Shown one piece after another: positions 19,009 to 28,868 of a stretch of 64,000 nucleotides of DNA. The position numbers and the translations under genes were made by a program. Every line of letters begins with the position of its first letter. Within the stretch, counting starts at the first letter, position 1. Source of the DNA: Prochlorococcus sp. AG-424-P18 (GTDB taxonomy: Bacteria; Cyanobacteriota; Cyanobacteriia; PCC-6307; Cyanobiaceae); contig QCNJ01000003.1 in the NCBI GenBank assembly GCA_003213235.1, positions 1 to 64,000 on the forward strand, given 5' to 3'. The notes below the pieces were generated by a model that saw nothing but the letters and a program-made list of their open reading frames with translations, ran no database searches and had not been told where the DNA came from.

Positions 19009-19830
19009 ATAACTAGTAAAAACAATAATCTAGTTAAAAGATTTAGATCATTCAAAAGAGGATCATCTCCAAAAGATCAAGACTTTTTTTGCATAGAGGG
19101 TAAACATCTCATTGAAGAATTGCTGAAGGCTGGAAAAAATCCCTCTAAGATTTTAGCAACCGAAAAATGGCTAAGAAATAATCAAAATCTAAGCAAAAAA
19201 TTTGATGAGTCATCAATAAATATTGTCTCAGAGGAAGTCTTGGCATCTGCGATTTCAACAATTAATCCAGATGGGATAGCAGCTTTAGTAGAGATTTCAG
19301 CAATACCTAATTATCAATTTAATAGAAAAGATGATTTTGTTCTTGTTCTCGACAGAATTCAAGATCCTGGGAATATGGGTAATTTATTTAGAACAGCTTT
19401 AGCTGCGGGTGTTAATGCAATTTTTTTAGCTGGAGGTGCGCACCCATTAGGCCAAAAGGTATTAAGAGCATCCTCAGGTGCAGTTTTTCATCTGCCATTT
19501 TTAAGATTTGATGGCATTGAAGAAGAAATATTAAGTTCTTTACTAAAGTCTTTGTCTGAATTATCAAATGTAGGATTTAAGATTTTCTCTACTAGTAGCC
19601 ATAATGAGAGTTCAAAAAAACCTTCAAAACCTTACTGGGAAGTCGATTGGTCTAGACGTACAGCATTAATTTTGGGTAATGAAGGCCAAGGTATTCATAA
19701 AAAAATTCAAGAAGCTTTTAATGAAACAATTACAATTCCGCATAGCGAGATTGTAGAATCATTAAATGTGGCTTGTGTTGCAGTTCCTTTATTACTAGAA
19801 CGAAAAAGAGTCGCATACACCTCTAAATAA
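19009..19830 (+). CDS. SpoU/TrmH-family RNA 2'-O-methyltransferase, start codon unclear
   Basis: The C-terminal SPOUT domain is clear: LDRIQDPGNMGNLFRTALAAG, VLRASSGAVFHLPF, LILGNEGQGI and ESLNVACVAVPLLLERKR. The first ATG/GTG/TTG in this frame is TTG 19120. However, the frame upstream encodes the expected substrate-binding start ITSKNNNLVKRFRSF followed by FCIEGKHLIEELL, so translation must begin earlier. The frame is open from 18955 with no ATG/GTG/TTG. I place the 5' end at the ATA codon at 19009 by similarity, giving 273 aa, but it is uncertain. The RNA target (rRNA or tRNA) is not known. It is followed by lpd after 11 bp. Confidence 0.8.
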   Translation: MTSKNNNLVKRFRSFKRGSSPKDQDFFCIEGKHLIEELLKAGKNPSKILATEKWLRNNQNLSKKFDESSINIVSEEVLASAISTINPDGIAALVEISAIPNYQFNRKDDFVLVLDRIQDPGNMGNLFRTALAAGVNAIFLAGGAHPLGQKVLRASSGAVFHLPFLRFDGIEEEILSSLLKSLSELSNVGFKIFSTSSHNESSKKPSKPYWEVDWSRRTALILGNEGQGIHKKIQEAFNETITIPHSEIVESLNVACVAVPLLLERKRVAYTSK

Positions 19831-19841
19831 ATAAATAAAAA

Positions 19842-21281
19842 GTGACTGATTCAAGTTTTGATTTTGATTTAATAGTAATAGGAGCAGGATATGGAGGTTT
19901 TGATGCCGCTAAACATGCTGCTGGTAAGGGACTGAAAGTCGCAATAGTAGAATCTTCTGATATGGGAGGCACTTGTGTTAACAAGGGTTGTGTTCCATCT
20001 AAAGCTCTTTTGGCTGCAAGTGGAAAAGTTAGAGAAATAGCTAATTATGAACATTTAGCTAAATTTGGTATACATGCTGCACCAGTAAGGTTCGAGAGAT
20101 CAAAAATTGCAGACCATGCAAATAATTTAGTTTTAAATGTTAGAGAAAATTTAACAAAAACTCTTAAAAGGAGTGGAGTTGAAATTATTTTGGGCATTGG
20201 AAGAATTGAAGGAAATCAAAAAGTAGGTGTAAGAGATAAAAACGGAATTGATAAAATTTTCACATGTAAGAATATTGTTATAGCAACAGGCTCTGCTCCT
20301 TTTGTGCCCCGTGGAATAACTTTGGATAATAGGACCGTATTTACTAGCGATGATGCGGTTAAACTTGAGTGGCTTCCAAGATGGATAGCAATTATTGGAA
20401 GCGGATATATAGGTCTAGAATTTGCTGATGTTTATACCGCGCTTGGTTGTGAAGTTACCATGATCGAGGCTTTGGAGAATATTATGCCAACATTTGATCC
20501 AGACATCACTAAAATTGCTAAGAAGAACCTTATTCAAGCAAGAGATATAGACACAAAATCAAATGTCTTTGCGACAAAAATAACACCTGGATGCCCTGTA
20601 AAAATAGAACTGACTGATGCAAAATCTAAGGAAGTTGTTGAAACTTTAGAAGTTGACGCTGTACTAGTCGCAACTGGCAGAAGTCCTAATAGTAACAACT
20701 TAAATCTTGAGTCGGTTGGTGTCGAAACAGTAAAAGGTTTCATTCCTGTAGATGATCAAATGAGAGTTAAGAATGGTGATGAAACAATACCTAACATTTG
20801 GGCTGTTGGAGATGTAACTGGCAAACTAATGCTTGCCCATACAGCTGCAGCCCAGGGTACTATTGCTGTTGATAATATTTGCGGTGGTAATGTCGAAATC
20901 AACTATAAAAGTATCCCCGCAGCAACCTTTACTCACCCAGAGATAAGTTCAGTTGGTCTCTCTGAAGTTGAAGCTAAAGAGATATCTACAAAAGAAAATT
21001 TTACTTTGGGAGTTGTCAAAAGTTTCTTTAAGGCTAATTCAAAAGCATTGGCTGAATTAGAGAGTGATGGATTGCTAAAGTTGATTTTCAATAAAGATAA
21101 TGGGAAAGTATTAGGTGCTCATATTTTTGGGTTACATGCGGCTGATTTAATTCAAGAAATTTCGAACGCTATTTCAAGGAACCAAGATGTAATTGAATTA
21201 TCTAAAGAAGTTCATACTCATCCTACGCTTAGTGAAGTAGTTGAGGTCGCATATAAACAGGCGGCTTCTCAAATAAAATAA
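19842..21281 (+). CDS. lpd: Dihydrolipoamide dehydrogenase
   Basis: Lpd is the E3 flavoprotein of the pyruvate dehydrogenase complex. The protein has 479 residues with a GTG start. The FAD motif IGAGYGGFDAAKHAA is near residue 12, and the redox disulfide lies in GGTCVNKGCVPSKALL. The NAD motif is IIGSGYIGLEFADVY, with WAVGDVTGKLMLAHTAAAQG next and the active-site His-Glu segment HTHPTLSEVVE at the C-terminus. The partner pdhA lies at 29813-30886. The gene is followed by trpC after 12 bp. Confidence 0.96.
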   Translation: MTDSSFDFDLIVIGAGYGGFDAAKHAAGKGLKVAIVESSDMGGTCVNKGCVPSKALLAASGKVREIANYEHLAKFGIHAAPVRFERSKIADHANNLVLNVRENLTKTLKRSGVEIILGIGRIEGNQKVGVRDKNGIDKIFTCKNIVIATGSAPFVPRGITLDNRTVFTSDDAVKLEWLPRWIAIIGSGYIGLEFADVYTALGCEVTMIEALENIMPTFDPDITKIAKKNLIQARDIDTKSNVFATKITPGCPVKIELTDAKSKEVVETLEVDAVLVATGRSPNSNNLNLESVGVETVKGFIPVDDQMRVKNGDETIPNIWAVGDVTGKLMLAHTAAAQGTIAVDNICGGNVEINYKSIPAATFTHPEISSVGLSEVEAKEISTKENFTLGVVKSFFKANSKALAELESDGLLKLIFNKDNGKVLGAHIFGLHAADLIQEISNAISRNQDVIELSKEVHTHPTLSEVVEVAYKQAASQIK

Positions 21282-21293
21282 TATCTAAAATTA

Positions 21294-22181
21294 ATGGAGA
21301 TAAGACGCAGGCCACCAAATCCAACAGTAAGGGTAGAAAATTTAGAATATGCTGTACCTCATAGAGAAGCACAAGCAAAAAATATTCTGGAAGAAATTGT
21401 ATGGCACAAGGATATTGAAATTAAGAATTTTAAAAAAATAGTCTCTTTAGAAGATCTCATCAAAAAGATTGCAAAAGTTCCTACTCCCAAGGATTTTTAC
21501 AAAAATATCTTGGAGTCAAAAATAAAACCAGGAGTTATTGCTGAAATAAAAAAAGCTAGTCCGAGTAAAGGAGTTATTAGAAAAGATTTTAATCCTGAAA
21601 ACATAGCAATTTGTTATGAAAAATTAGGTGTATCATGTATCTCAGTACTTACCGATAAAAGGTTTTTTCAAGGTAGTTATGAAATACTCGAAACTGTAAG
21701 GAAATCAACTAATCTCCCTCTACTCTGCAAAGATTTTATAATTTCTGCTTATCAGATTTATAAAGCAAGGGTATTTGGTGCTGATGCAATATTATTAATC
21801 GCTGCGATTTTAAGTGATGATGATTTAATTTATTTAAAGAAAATAGCTGATAATTTAAAGATGAGTGTTCTTGTTGAAGTTCATAACTCTAATGAATTAG
21901 AAAGGATTCTAAAATTAAAATCTTTTAATTTGATTGGAATAAATAATAGGGACTTAAAGACTTTTAAAACGGATTTAAAAACATCAAAAGAATTGATGCA
22001 TACATATGCAGATATATTTTTAAAACAAAATATTATTCCCATAAGTGAATCTGGAATTAATTGTGCTGAAGATTTAGAATCGCTTAAATCTATTGGAATC
22101 AAGGGAGTATTAATTGGTGAAACTTTTATGAGAGAAACTGATATTGAACAATCGTTCAAGAAATTATTTAACTCAATTTAA
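21294..22181 (+). CDS. trpC: Indole-3-glycerol phosphate synthase
   Basis: TrpC closes the indole ring in tryptophan synthesis. The protein has 295 residues. Family motifs on the TIM barrel include [16 protein letters not shown] (catalytic Lys), [65 protein letters not shown] and [12 protein letters not shown]. It is the third gene of an SpoU-lpd-trpC run with gaps of 11 and 12 bp. An approximately 40-residue N-terminal extension is typical of the cyanobacterial form. Confidence 0.95.
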   Translation: MEIRRRPPNPTVRVENLEYAVPHREAQAKNILEEIVWHKDIEIKNFKKIVSLEDLIKKIAKVPTPKDFYKNILESKIKPGVIAEIKKASPSKGVIRKDFNPENIAICYEKLGVSCISVLTDKRFFQGSYEILETVRKSTNLPLLCKDFIISAYQIYKARVFGADAILLIAAILSDDDLIYLKKIADNLKMSVLVEVHNSNELERILKLKSFNLIGINNRDLKTFKTDLKTSKELMHTYADIFLKQNIIPISESGINCAEDLESLKSIGIKGVLIGETFMRETDIEQSFKKLFNSI

Positions 22182-22236
22182 TATTGGCTTCAAATCGTGC
22201 TATAAAATTGAATAATCAAAGTTGTACTGAATATAT

Positions 22237-22908
22237 ATGCAGGCTGTAATTTTAACAGGTATAGTCGCAGGATTTGTGCATGTAGTTAGTGGCGCTGATC
22301 ATCTAATTGCAATGGCACCAGCAGCGATTAATAATCCCCAAAAAGCTCTTAAAAATAGTTTTTCATGGGGCTTGGGACATTCTTCAGGAGTCCTCTTGTT
22401 AGCTTTTCTAGCGATTTTTATTAAGGATATTACGCCATTAAACAAATTTTCTAGTATTGCCGAATTCCTAGTTGGAATTTCACTTCTAATTGTTGGAGTA
22501 TTTGCTATAAAAAATTCTTTTCAAGTAAGTATCCACTCACATTCCCATAAGCATGAGAATGGAATTGCCCATCGTCACTTTCACTTTCATGTTAATGAAC
22601 AAAAAAACAACAATAAGCACTCACATGCTCTGACTGGTTTAGGCTTGCTACACGGTATAGCTGGAGGATCACATTTTCTTGCAGTTCTTCCTGCTTTAGC
22701 ACTACCTTTAACAAGCGCTTGTTTATATTTGATTTCATATTTGATTGGTTCACTCATAAGTATGAATCTTTTTACTTGTTTAATATCTTTTACTACCTTT
22801 AAAGCAAGTCAAAAATTTATTAAAAGATTAATAGCTTTAGCAGGAGGCCTTTCCTTTTCTTTGGGATTATTTTGGATTCAAAGAAGTGCTTCTGTTTTTT
22901 TGAATTAA
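22237..22908 (+). CDS. NicO/UreH-like nickel transporter, probable partner of NiSOD
   Basis: This 223-residue membrane protein has about six hydrophobic segments. The first helix carries HVVSGADHLIAMAP, the HxxxxxDH-type motif of NicO/HoxN nickel permeases. A second copy-like motif is LHGIAGGSHFLAVLPAL. Between them lies a His-rich loop (HSHSHKHENGIAHRHFHFH) suited to metal binding. It is convergent with sodX and overlaps its end by 42 bp, next to sodN. I infer that it supplies nickel to the superoxide dismutase. Confidence 0.8.
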   Translation: MQAVILTGIVAGFVHVVSGADHLIAMAPAAINNPQKALKNSFSWGLGHSSGVLLLAFLAIFIKDITPLNKFSSIAEFLVGISLLIVGVFAIKNSFQVSIHSHSHKHENGIAHRHFHFHVNEQKNNNKHSHALTGLGLLHGIAGGSHFLAVLPALALPLTSACLYLISYLIGSLISMNLFTCLISFTTFKASQKFIKRLIALAGGLSFSLGLFWIQRSASVFLN

Positions 22909-23259
22909 AAAATTTTTTAATTTAGGAATAATTAATTTAGAGGTGACAATCCCAATAATTTTTTCGTTATTGATTAATCCAAATTTATTACTATCTTTGC
23001 TAAATTCAATATTGTCGCCAATAACCTCAATGTTATTTTGATTTACTGAATTTATCCTTTTTATTAGTTTTTTATTTTTAATTGGATGATTAAAAATAAC
23101 TATTTGTCGATTTTTAAGTATTGATTTATTCTTTTTATATTTTTTAAAAAATACGATGTCACCCTCTTTTAAGTAAGGAAACATCGATTCACCACTTATG
23201 ATCGCGGTTTTTCTTAAACCTAAAAAAAATAAAATAAAATCAAAAAAACTTTTGAAAAT
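22867..23259 (-). CDS. sodX: SodX, nickel-type superoxide dismutase maturation protease, non-canonical start
   Basis: This is an S26 signal-peptidase-like protein. The catalytic serine motif AIISGESMFPYLKEGDIVFF lies mostly upstream of the only canonical start, ATG 23184, which falls just after the Ser codon at 23187. Starting there would remove the nucleophile. The frame is open upstream to 23271 and contains no ATG/GTG/TTG. An ATT codon at 23259 gives IFKSFFDFILFFLGLRKTA..., a hydrophobic anchor before the Ser, for about 130 aa. The likely base lysine is in LIKRINS. It is directly downstream of sodN, whose propeptide it should remove. Confidence 0.75.
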   Translation of the reverse strand: MFKSFFDFILFFLGLRKTAIISGESMFPYLKEGDIVFFKKYKKNKSILKNRQIVIFNHPIKNKKLIKRINSVNQNNIEVIGDNIEFSKDSNKFGLINNEKIIGIVTSKLIIPKLKNFLIQKNRSTSLNPK

Positions 23260-23267
23260 AACTCTGA

Positions 23268-23741
23268 TTAACTAGCTTTTACAAAAGCGTCTGATCTTCC
23301 TTTTGAAGCCCAGAAAATATTATGAATTTTTTCTACATAACTCATGAGTTCTTCAGCTTGGGCTAAGTCAATATTAACTTTGCATGAACTGCATAATTTG
23401 GCAGCCTTCCAAATGGTTTCATGTAAGTCTGGATAAGTTTCTAAGTGAACTGGTTTAAAGTAATCTGTCCACAAAATTAGAATCTCTTTCTTTGTTTCTT
23501 TTGCTTGCTCTTCTTTAACTGCAACATATCTAGAAAATGTATTACTGTATGCAGCCCACTCTGCTGAATCAGTGCTAGAAGGAGCTTCTAATGCAATAAG
23601 TTTTTTTGTCATTGACAAAACTGCTTCAGCTGCAACTCTCGTAGATGCTGGGTCGTAAACACCACAAGGACCATCGCAGTGAGCATGTACTGTCATTGGG
23701 GATTTTTTATCTAGAAAAGAATTGATGAATTTACTTAACAT
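23268..23741 (-). CDS. sodN: Nickel superoxide dismutase
   Basis: SodN is a 157-residue precursor that dismutates superoxide using nickel. The nickel hook HCDGPCGVY begins at residue 21 after Ala20. SodX-type cleavage would expose His21 as residue 1, with Cys22 and Cys26 as ligands, leaving a mature protein of about 137 residues. The rest is the four-helix domain with KEEQAKETKKEILILWTDYF broken across residues 78-98. It forms a block with sodX downstream and a NicO-like permease. Using nickel rather than iron fits an iron-poor ocean. Confidence 0.97.
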   Translation of the reverse strand: MLSKFINSFLDKKSPMTVHAHCDGPCGVYDPASTRVAAEAVLSMTKKLIALEAPSSTDSAEWAAYSNTFSRYVAVKEEQAKETKKEILILWTDYFKPVHLETYPDLHETIWKAAKLCSSCKVNIDLAQAEELMSYVEKIHNIFWASKGRSDAFVKAS

Positions 23742-23819
23742 TTCAAATATTTGGTGTTGTATATATATTACTTGGAGATTAACTAAATTGAAAAGTCTTA
23801 GATATTTTTCTTACTTAAT

Positions 23820-24392
23820 TTAATTTACTTTTAATAATTCAACTTCAAATATTAAAGTCGCATTAGCAGGTATTACATTTCCAGCTCCTCTTGATCCGTA
23901 TCCAAGTTCCGGAGGTATTATTAATTTTCTTGTGCCTCCAACTTTCATGCCTGCTACACCTTCGTCCCAACCTTTTATAACTCGTCCAGCACCCAAAGGA
24001 AAGCTGAATGGAGCTCTGCCGATGCTGGTATCAAATTGTGTCCCGTCTTCTAGTGTTCCTGTGTAATTTACAGTAACTGTTTGCCCAGCGCTAGCCTCAT
24101 CTCCTTCCCCGTTTACGATATCTGAAATTATTAAACCACTTTCTGTAGTCCTTGAATTGTTGTCTGATGGTGTTTCTTCTGACATAGCGAAAAGTATAGG
24201 ATTTGGATCAGATGGGTCTAGTTCAAATAAATTATTATTTGAGACATTTGACGATTTTGCAACAGGTGATCTTTGAACTGACTGAGTTTCTGATTCAGCA
24301 GCATTAACAACTTGAGGTGAATTAAATTGACTGAAAAGAGTTAATGAAACACAAAAAACAAAAACTGCAAAACTGATAAAGACTTCTTTCAC
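23820..24392 (-). CDS. FKBP-type peptidyl-prolyl cis-trans isomerase, exported
   Basis: This 190-residue protein has an N-terminal signal or anchor ([18 protein letters not shown]) and a low-complexity linker rich in Ser/Asn. An FKBP domain follows from residue 85: [39 protein letters not shown] and [19 protein letters not shown]. All the usual FK506-pocket aromatic positions (Tyr, Phe, Trp, Tyr) appear present. It probably assists folding in the periplasm or thylakoid lumen. It is upstream of sodN on the same strand with a 78-bp gap. Confidence 0.93.
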   Translation of the reverse strand: MKEVFISFAVFVFCVSLTLFSQFNSPQVVNAAESETQSVQRSPVAKSSNVSNNNLFELDPSDPNPILFAMSEETPSDNNSRTTESGLIISDIVNGEGDEASAGQTVTVNYTGTLEDGTQFDTSIGRAPFSFPLGAGRVIKGWDEGVAGMKVGGTRKLIIPPELGYGSRGAGNVIPANATLIFEVELLKVN

Positions 24393-24478
24393 TTAAATTT
24401 TGAAAGTTACTAAAATCTAGTCTACAGAATAAAGGTACAATAAACGGGTGATTATAAATTTAATTTCGTAATTGTAGA

Positions 24479-25966
24479 TTGTTAATCCCAACTCAAATTA
24501 AAAGTCTAAGACAATATTTTTACCCTTGTTTAGGAGGGATTTTAGGAGGAATTTCAGTTTCAACTCATTTTTGGCTGATTTTTATGCCGATATCATTATT
24601 TATTTTATGGAAGGGAAGTGAAAGGAGAATAGCAAATTTTTGTTGGGGTTTTTTCTTTATCTTGATAAGTCATTCTTGGCTTTATGATCTTCATCCATTG
24701 ACTTGGCTTGGGTTTTCATGGCTTACAAGTTTAATAATCACCATTTTTATATTCTTATTTTGCGCTTTTTTGGGCGGGATATTAGTTTATTTATGGGGAT
24801 TGTTAGTTGAAATTATTCTCTGGAAAGAAGACGTTTTCAAAATGAAAATATTATCTTTAACAGTAAAAGTATTTTTTTTATCTTTGACTTGGGGTATTGG
24901 TGAATTGATACTTTCTCAAACACCTTTTTTTTGGATAGGTTTAGGAGAGAGTCTTATCCCAGGTGATATTTATCTTGCTGGTTTAGCAAGATGGATTGGT
25001 GCAAGTGGTTTATGCGTATTACAAATATTGATTGGATTTTGGATTTTTTATATTCAAGGTAGATGGGAAAGAAAACTTTACTTTAAAAAAATATTTCTTT
25101 TAGGACTTTTGGCTTTTATTTTCTTACATTTATTTGGAGGTTTAACAACTCCAATTAAAAGAAATTTTGAATATCCAGTAGCTATTTGGCAAACTAATAT
25201 ACCAACAAGAGAAAAATTAAAAATAAATGATGAATTTATTGAAGAAAAGGTATCTATCGCTCAAAAGTATGCTTTATCAAACAAAGTGAAACTTCTTGTC
25301 GCTCCTGAGGGGACTTTAAATAGTAATTTTTATTTATCCAAAGGCTTTGAAGTTAATATCTTGGCAGGAGGTTTCAGAAATTCTAATAATGAGTTAAGAA
25401 GTTCTTTACTCGGATTTAAAATTGGAGATAAATCTTTTACCTCATTTATAGATAAACATAGACTTGTTCCATTAGGTGAAAAAACACCAAGATTTCTAGA
25501 TAGTTTTTCAAGAGGATTATCTGCAGTAGGAGGAATTCAACCTGGCTCCGATTCAAGATTGTTTGATCCTAAATTTACACAACCTCTAGCAGTGGCTATT
25601 TGTTATGAAATTAGTGATGGATTGAAAATAAGAAAGGCTATTAATAGCGGTGCAAAACTAATAATAACTGCAGCAAATTTAGATCCCTATCCAACTAAGC
25701 TTTATAATCAATTCCTATCTTTGGCAAGATTGAGAAGTATTGAAAATAGAAAAGATAATCTACTTGTATCAAACACTGGTCCTTCGGGATTAGTTAAAGA
25801 TGATGGGAAAATAATTCAACTTCTAGATTTAAATGTGGAGCAAAATAAAGTAGTTTTTCCCAATTTTTCATCCGACATGACCTTCTACACAAAATTTGGA
25901 GATAAACCTATTTTGTTATTATTTATATTATTTATGGGATTAAATTTCTTTTGGAAAATTAATTAA
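24479..25966 (+). CDS. lnt: Apolipoprotein N-acyltransferase
   Basis: Lnt adds the third acyl chain to lipoproteins at the inner membrane. The 495-residue protein has six or seven N-terminal membrane helices up to about residue 220. A nitrilase domain follows with the expected triad: Glu in [10 protein letters not shown], Lys in the stretch [13 protein letters not shown], and Cys in [11 protein letters not shown]. The start is TTG 24479 with no nearby ATG. Its stop overlaps the convergent mnmA stop by 8 bp. Confidence 0.92.
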   Translation: MLIPTQIKSLRQYFYPCLGGILGGISVSTHFWLIFMPISLFILWKGSERRIANFCWGFFFILISHSWLYDLHPLTWLGFSWLTSLIITIFIFLFCAFLGGILVYLWGLLVEIILWKEDVFKMKILSLTVKVFFLSLTWGIGELILSQTPFFWIGLGESLIPGDIYLAGLARWIGASGLCVLQILIGFWIFYIQGRWERKLYFKKIFLLGLLAFIFLHLFGGLTTPIKRNFEYPVAIWQTNIPTREKLKINDEFIEEKVSIAQKYALSNKVKLLVAPEGTLNSNFYLSKGFEVNILAGGFRNSNNELRSSLLGFKIGDKSFTSFIDKHRLVPLGEKTPRFLDSFSRGLSAVGGIQPGSDSRLFDPKFTQPLAVAICYEISDGLKIRKAINSGAKLIITAANLDPYPTKLYNQFLSLARLRSIENRKDNLLVSNTGPSGLVKDDGKIIQLLDLNVEQNKVVFPNFSSDMTFYTKFGDKPILLLFILFMGLNFFWKIN

Positions 25967-27116
25967 TTAATCCGCCACCTAATAAAATTTCTCCTTTATA
26001 AAAAACTGCAGCTTGTCCTGGTGTTACCGAACTTTGACTTTCTTCAAATATTAATTTAAATGTTTTTGTTGGATTATCTAAATTTTTCAAAGGGATTAAA
26101 GTTCCTTTTACTGGATGACTTCTATATCTGATTTGTGCTTCTACTTGTATCTCTTGATTAGGTTCTTCGATTGAAACCCAGTTAACCTTAGTAATTATTG
26201 CTTCTTTATTAAATAGATCACTTTTATCTGTTACATAAACTATGTTTTTTACCCTGTCTAAACTTTTTACATATAATGGTTCAGGCCAAGCGATGCCTAA
26301 ACCTTTTCTTTGACCTACTGTAAAGTACTGAATACCACTGTGCGATCCTAGGACTTCCCCATTTACATGCACAATTTCTCCTTCATTGGGTTCAATGTTT
26401 TTGTCGATAAATCTCTGCATTGATCCATAATGCTCAACTAAACATAAATCTTGGCTTTCTGGTTTTTGAGCAGTTCTAAGGCCTAATCTCAGGGCTTCCT
26501 TTCTTGTTTCTTCTTTTTTCATTTCACCAAGAGGAAATTCTAATCTGCTTAGTACTTCTTGTGAAAGAGAATAAAGAAAATAACTTTGGTCCTTGTTTTT
26601 GTCAGCACCTCTTAGAAGAAGGAAGTCTTTAAATACAAAGCTCTTGCAATCAAGTTTTTCAGCATAAGATGATTTTTTTATCCTTGCGTAATGTCCGGTC
26701 GCAATATAAGTAAAGTCTTTTTTGTTTATTACGTAATTAAGCATCTCTTCAAACTTCACATTCTTGTTGCACATCGAACATGGAAGTGGAGTGAATCCTT
26801 TCTCATAGCTTTCAGTAGTTTTTTTAATTACCTCTCTTTCGAAAATTTCTCTTGAGTCTATTATTTTATGATTAATTCCCAAATCTTCACAAAGGCCAGC
26901 AGCATCTACTAATCCTTCAGAACAACAGGAGCCTTGTCCTTTCATTAGCCAAAGAGTTAGTCCCTCAACATTCCAACCTCTTTCTACAAGAAGAGCAGCT
27001 GAAAGGGAACTATCTACGCCACCAGAAAGACCTACAATAATATTTTTCTTCTTTTTAGTTTTATCATTAGAAGAAAAAGAGTTCTCTAATTTTTTATCCT
27101 TTTGTGTCTTTAACAT
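25959..27116 (-). CDS. mnmA: tRNA-specific 2-thiouridylase MnmA
   Basis: MnmA thiolates U34 of tRNA-Lys, -Glu and -Gln. The 385-residue protein carries the PP-loop [15 protein letters not shown] near residue 29, [10 protein letters not shown], the catalytic Cys region [22 protein letters not shown], and the second Cys in [15 protein letters not shown]. The N-terminal 25 residues are lysine-rich and probably not conserved. It diverges from nnrD/E after a 46-bp gap. Confidence 0.94.
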   Translation of the reverse strand: MLKTQKDKKLENSFSSNDKTKKKKNIIVGLSGGVDSSLSAALLVERGWNVEGLTLWLMKGQGSCCSEGLVDAAGLCEDLGINHKIIDSREIFEREVIKKTTESYEKGFTPLPCSMCNKNVKFEEMLNYVINKKDFTYIATGHYARIKKSSYAEKLDCKSFVFKDFLLLRGADKNKDQSYFLYSLSQEVLSRLEFPLGEMKKEETRKEALRLGLRTAQKPESQDLCLVEHYGSMQRFIDKNIEPNEGEIVHVNGEVLGSHSGIQYFTVGQRKGLGIAWPEPLYVKSLDRVKNIVYVTDKSDLFNKEAIITKVNWVSIEEPNQEIQVEAQIRYRSHPVKGTLIPLKNLDNPTKTFKLIFEESQSSVTPGQAAVFYKGEILLGGGLIN

Positions 27117-27162
27117 GGAAGTTTAAATTTTTGAACAGTACTTCAATTGCTTTGTACTAATT

Positions 27163-28728
27163 ATGAACGAAATTGTATGGCCAACAATTGACTCTAAACA
27201 TTTAATTGTTGATTCAAAGCAAATGTTGATATTAGAGAAAGAAATGTTTTCTGATGGAATGCCTCCAGAAGCACTGATGGAAAAAGCTGGTATTCAAATT
27301 AGTAGATGGCTCTTGAAAAGGAAACCTCTTCTAAAGTATGGAATAACTGTTGTTATAGGTCCTGGGCATAATGGTGGGGATGGTGCAGTAATAGCTAGAG
27401 AGCTTTTTTTGAAAGGTTTTTTAGTAAAGGTATGGTGTCCATTCCCGATAAAAAAAACATTAACAAATAACCACCTTAATTATCTTACATCTATTGGTGT
27501 CACAAAATTAGTAGAGCCCCCTGATGCAAATGGTAAAGAACTTTGGATTGATGCTGTTTTTGGAAATAATCAAACAAGAAAACTTGATAATAAATTAATT
27601 AAACTTTTTAATCAAAAATTTCATAACAAATATGGCAAGGTAATAAGTATTGATATTCCAACAGGATTATGTCCTGATAAAGGAGAGCCTTTTTTAGATA
27701 ACGCAGTAAAGGCAGACCATACCTTGGCAATTGGTCTTAATAAAATTGGGTTGACGCAAGATTCTGCATTACCTTTTATTGGAGAATTGCACCATATAGA
27801 TGTTGGGGTGCCTATTAGTAAACTTTCCAAAGTTGATAAAAAGATTTTTAAGATTACTTACAAAGATTTAAAAAATATTGATTTACCTTTTTTACCAAGA
27901 AATTCCAACAAATATAAAAGAGGTAGAACATTATTAATAGCTGGAAGTGAAAAATATCCTGGCGCTGCATACTTAGCATTAAAAGGGGCGATATCAAGTG
28001 GAGCAGGCTATATCTCGGCTATCCTGCCTGAGTTAGTTGCTGAATCTATTTGGCAAGTAGCGCCAGAAATAGTTTTAAAGGATACTATGCAATCTAATCA
28101 AAATGGAAATGCATCTTTATTTAGTGCATTAAAAAATATTGATTTAAGTGCATTTGATTCAGTAGCTGTCGGCCCAGGAATAGGAATTGATAATGATGAT
28201 TGGCAAAAAGCAGAAGACATTCTCACTGGTTTTGAAGGATTATTGATCTTGGATGCGGATGCACTCAATAGAATTTCAGAATCTAAATTATGTTCAAAAT
28301 TCTTCTTAGAGAGAAGATTTAAGACATGGATAACGCCTCATAGCAAAGAATTTTCGAGGTTATTCCCAAATATCAAATGCGTGACTAATGTTGAAAATGC
28401 TCTTAATGCTGCGCAAGAATTTAACATAAGTGTTTTGTTAAAGGGAGCTAATAGCATAGTCGCTGACAATAAAAAGGCTTGGCAACTTTTTGGGACTGAT
28501 TCACATACAGCTCGAGCTGGATTGGGTGATCTTTTAACTGGATTTATAGCTGGTAGTTCTGCGATTGATTTAACCTTTTGTAGAAACATAACAACAGATT
28601 TTTTTGCTAAATACGTACTTTTGCATTCATTTGCTGCATCAAAGTGCAAAAAAGGGTCAAATGCTTCTGCTATTGGTGACGAATTGTCAAAATTAATGCG
28701 AAATATAAAAATGAGACAAATATCTTGA
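27163..28728 (+). CDS. nnr: Bifunctional NAD(P)H-hydrate epimerase / ADP-dependent dehydratase
   Basis: This two-domain NAD(P)HX repair enzyme has 521 residues. The N-terminal YjeF_N epimerase occupies about 1-225, with MEKAGIQISRWLL, GPGHNGGDGAVIARELF and the SIDIPTGLCPDKGE segment. The C-terminal ribokinase-like dehydratase occupies about 235-521, with GAAYLALKGAISSGAGYI, AVGPGIGIDNDDW, LDADALNRIS, WITPHSKEFSRLF and ARAGLGDLLTGFIAG. Fusion of the two is the normal bacterial form. The following 140 bp before the sigma gene look like a promoter region. Confidence 0.93.
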   Translation: MNEIVWPTIDSKHLIVDSKQMLILEKEMFSDGMPPEALMEKAGIQISRWLLKRKPLLKYGITVVIGPGHNGGDGAVIARELFLKGFLVKVWCPFPIKKTLTNNHLNYLTSIGVTKLVEPPDANGKELWIDAVFGNNQTRKLDNKLIKLFNQKFHNKYGKVISIDIPTGLCPDKGEPFLDNAVKADHTLAIGLNKIGLTQDSALPFIGELHHIDVGVPISKLSKVDKKIFKITYKDLKNIDLPFLPRNSNKYKRGRTLLIAGSEKYPGAAYLALKGAISSGAGYISAILPELVAESIWQVAPEIVLKDTMQSNQNGNASLFSALKNIDLSAFDSVAVGPGIGIDNDDWQKAEDILTGFEGLLILDADALNRISESKLCSKFFLERRFKTWITPHSKEFSRLFPNIKCVTNVENALNAAQEFNISVLLKGANSIVADNKKAWQLFGTDSHTARAGLGDLLTGFIAGSSAIDLTFCRNITTDFFAKYVLLHSFAASKCKKGSNASAIGDELSKLMRNIKMRQIS

Positions 28729-28868
28729 AAGAAACAATTTAAGAGGGTTATTTATAGTTTTAAACACAAAAGTGTACAAATATAACTTGAAATCTGAAGC
28801 GCGCATTAAATATTTAGCTATTTCTTCAAAAGTGTAGGAGAGTTTTAATACCTTAATTAGGTCAAAGT

